Assembly: GCA_009691725.1 (NCBI GenBank)
Contig: SIAP01000025.1
Location: forward strand, 1-32,376
Source: Phycisphaerales bacterium
GTDB taxonomy: Bacteria; Planctomycetota; Phycisphaerae; Phycisphaerales; SM1A02
Direction: 5' to 3'
Length of the DNA: 32,376 nucleotides
Position numbers and translations under genes: made by a program. The notes under the pieces are model-generated. The model was not told the DNA's origin. It made no database searches and worked only from the letters and a program-made list of their open reading frames with translations. This document shows, in pieces, positions 30,811 through 32,376 of the stretch (the stretch's first letter is position 1; every line of letters begins with the position of its first letter).

Positions 30811-30891
30811 GTCAAGGACGTATCGAACGTCATTGACAGATCACGGGTGCCGGTTCCCTGAATCCGGATGCGAGTCGGACGTTCCGCTCGC
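30811..30891 (+). promoter_or_regulatory. Three successive hairpins in the rpsL-rpsG intercistronic region
   Basis: Directly after the rpsL stop: hairpin 1 at 30811-30837 (GTCAA and GACGT paired with ACGTC and TTGAC around a five-base loop, one G/A mismatch); hairpin 2 at 30850-30867 (CCGG and TTC with GAA and CCGG, one bulged T, three-base loop); hairpin 3 at 30870-30891 (GCGAG and CGGA with TCCG and CTCGC, one bulged T, three-base loop). None is followed by a T-run, so simple termination is not indicated. In E. coli the rpsL-rpsG spacer is the S7 binding site for autogenous control; a similar role here is inferred from position. The remaining about 110 bases to rpsG show no gene. Confidence 0.55.
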
Positions 30892-31000
30892 AAGGCAGTA
30901 ATCGCGGCGCTTCTCTCCCCAGTATCACGCTGGTGCGCCTCGATGAAATCGTCCACGCAATTCGTGTGGAGGCCCCATCTAGGAGACACAGGAGTCCGTC

Positions 31001-31495
31001 ATGCCCAAGCAATTCACCGCAAGCGAATCACAACTCAAGCCTGATCCTCGATATCAGGATGTCATCGTCTCAAAGTTCATCAACTGTCTCATGTACGGCG
31101 GCAAAAAGGCGACCGCGCAGCGAGTTGTGTACGACGCATTCGACATGGTGCAGAATCGACTGGACAAGGAAAAGTCCGAGGCCCTGCCAAAGACGGCAAT
31201 CGAGTTGTTTCACCGGGCCATCGACAATGTTCGTCCATCCGTTGAGGTGCGATCCAAGCGCGTCGGTGGTGCGAACTATCAGGTTCCGATGCAGTTGAAT
31301 CGACGCCGCGCGCAGAGTTTGACCTTTCGATGGATCCTCGACGCCGTGCGCGGAGAGAAGGGCAAGCCCATCGCACTTCGACTTGCCAAGGAACTCTTTG
31401 ACGCAGCAAAGAACGAAGGCAAAGCAGTCACCACTCGCGAGAACACCCATCGCATGGCTGACGCGAACAAGGCCTTCGCTCACTTCGCCTGGTAA
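31001..31495 (+). CDS. rpsG: 30S ribosomal protein S7
   Basis: 164 residues from ATG 31001, with GGAG six bases upstream. S7 nucleates assembly of the 30S head and contacts the E-site tRNA. Typical segments are 'DPRYQDVIVSKFINCLMYGGKK', 'AIDNVRPSVEVRSKRVGGANYQVP' and 'RENTHRMADANKAFAHFAW'. The length is slightly above the usual 156. In most bacteria fusA and tuf follow; here a ThiF/MoeB-like gene begins nine bases after the stop. Confidence 0.97.
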   Translation: MPKQFTASESQLKPDPRYQDVIVSKFINCLMYGGKKATAQRVVYDAFDMVQNRLDKEKSEALPKTAIELFHRAIDNVRPSVEVRSKRVGGANYQVPMQLNRRRAQSLTFRWILDAVRGEKGKPIALRLAKELFDAAKNEGKAVTTRENTHRMADANKAFAHFAW

Positions 31496-31504
31496 GCGCT
31501 CCCT

Positions 31505-32376
31505 GTGGACGCACCGAACGAGTTCGGTCGATTCCATCGCCAGATCATCCTTCCTGGATTCTCGGTTCAGACCCAGCGTCGGCTGCGTGATTCGCACGCA
31601 CTCGTTGTGGGTTGCGGCGCGCTTGGATGCGCGTCGGTTGATCTGCTCGTAAGAGCGGGTGTTGGTCGACTGACGATCGTTGACCGCGACACGGTCGAAC
31701 CAACGAATCTGCAGCGGCAGTGCTTGTTTACCGATGATGATGCGAAGCTGGGGGTTCCAAAGGCAGAGGCCGCTGCGCGTCGTGTGCGAGCGATCGATCC
31801 GAGTGTGGTGGTGCGCGGGTGGGTCGATGACTTTCGCAGCGAGAATGCGAAGTCGTACTGCGATGGTGCGAACATCATCATCGATGGACTCGACAACTTT
31901 GAGACTCGGTATGTCTTGAACGATCTGGCGATTGCCCAAGCGATTCCGTATGTCTACTGTGGCGCAGTCGGCTTTGAGGGGATGACTTTCCCCATTCTGC
32001 CTGGCGATGGACCATGTTTGCGATGTCTGTTTCCCGAACCACCTGCGGCGGGGATCGCCCCAACTTGCGACACAGCAGGAGTCTTTGGTCCAGCAGTCGA
32101 GATCGCTGCGGGATTCGCGGTAAGTGTTGCGCTTCGACTGCTCGCTGGAGTGTCAGAAGCGCACGATCGCGATCTGGTGAGTTTCGATCTCGCACGTGGA
32201 GCGCTGCGTCGCATGAAACTGTCGGGGGCTGCACGCGTGAGCAATTGTTCTGCGTGTGTGCGCCGTGAGTTTGAGTTTCTTGATGGATCGCGCGCCTCTC
32301 AAACGACGACACTCTGCGGGCGCAATGCAGTGCAGGTCTTGCCTGCGACGGTGCAGAAAGTGGACTTGGAAGGTCT
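31505..32376 (+). CDS. ThiF/MoeB-like E1 adenylyltransferase (runs off the window)
   Basis: The frame opens at GTG 31505, nine bases after the rpsG stop, and stays open to the window end (290 residues). The ATP-binding fold has 'VVGCGALGCASVDLL' with GxGxxG at 36-41, Asp60 and 'VEPTNLQRQ'; Lys85 and Asp128 match the nucleotide site of the E1 superfamily. 'TCDTAGVFGP' carries Cys188 at the position of the ThiF/MoeB conserved cysteine. Two CxxC pairs, Cys171/174 ('CLRC') and Cys248/251 ('CSAC'), form the structural zinc site. The trailing 'LCGRNAVQVLP' hints at an extra C-terminal domain. Such enzymes adenylate the C-terminus of ThiS, MoaD or a similar small sulfur carrier; which one is not decidable here. 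The start is weak and lacks a clear ribosome-binding site. Confidence 0.88.
   Translation, partial: MDAPNEFGRFHRQIILPGFSVQTQRRLRDSHALVVGCGALGCASVDLLVRAGVGRLTIVDRDTVEPTNLQRQCLFTDDDAKLGVPKAEAAARRVRAIDPSVVVRGWVDDFRSENAKSYCDGANIIIDGLDNFETRYVLNDLAIAQAIPYVYCGAVGFEGMTFPILPGDGPCLRCLFPEPPAAGIAPTCDTAGVFGPAVEIAAGFAVSVALRLLAGVSEAHDRDLVSFDLARGALRRMKLSGAARVSNCSACVRREFEFLDGSRASQTTTLCGRNAVQVLPATVQKVDLEG

Overview
The window looks like a chromosomal segment of a Planctomycetota bacterium, most likely class Phycisphaerae. The evidence is a secreted protein ending in the dockerin-like 'GDINGDGFVDG..D' module, a DUF1080/PVC-type heme-binding dehydrogenase fusion, tandem SUMF1 proteins carrying an 'LPWRVRD' prefix, an OprO/OprP-type porin with an N-terminal coiled coil, and the general protein style. 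Lineage is inferred from gene content only. Both edges cut genes: a secreted protein on the left and a ThiF/MoeB-like enzyme on the right. I saw no tRNA, rRNA, CRISPR array, insertion sequence or prophage.

Layout. (1) 1-10.6 kb is cell-envelope and periplasmic: a partial trypsin-like-peptidase-type secreted protein, a 1294-residue multidomain protein (methyltransferase + DUF1080 + propeller dehydrogenase + cytochrome c), three tandem SUMF1-domain paralogues, a porin and a transglutaminase-like protein. (2) 10.6-14.7 kb: a VCBS-repeat/Cys-rich/dockerin-like exported protein, a DUF1476 (F1-ATPase inhibitor zeta) homologue, an MgtE magnesium transporter interrupted by a one-base frameshift, and a small two-helix membrane protein with its own terminator. 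(3) 14.9-20.1 kb: a tightly coupled operon for a Gld-type ABC system (ATPase, permease, GldG-like, DUF4340) followed by an unrecognised gene. (4) 20.1-30.3 kb: fatty-acid biosynthesis in two minus-strand operons, rpmF-plsX-fabH-fabD-lipoprotein and acpP-fabF-GH15-M28 peptidase, with fabG inverted between them. (5) 30.4-32.4 kb: rpsL, rpsG and a ThiF/MoeB-like E1 enzyme.

The core part (4-5) is a recognisable housekeeping block with good sigma70-type promoters between rpmF and rpsL, and a 14-bp palindrome in the acpP/fabG divergent promoter. The main unusual items are: the four-part periplasmic fusion with a 15-bp repeat in its signal peptide; SUMF1 paralogues that lack one of the two copper-binding cysteines and share a helical insert; a zeta inhibitor homologue outside Alphaproteobacteria; a 9-bp repeat read in two frames where fabD overlaps a lipoprotein gene; arginine at S12 position 88; and three successive hairpins between rpsL and rpsG.
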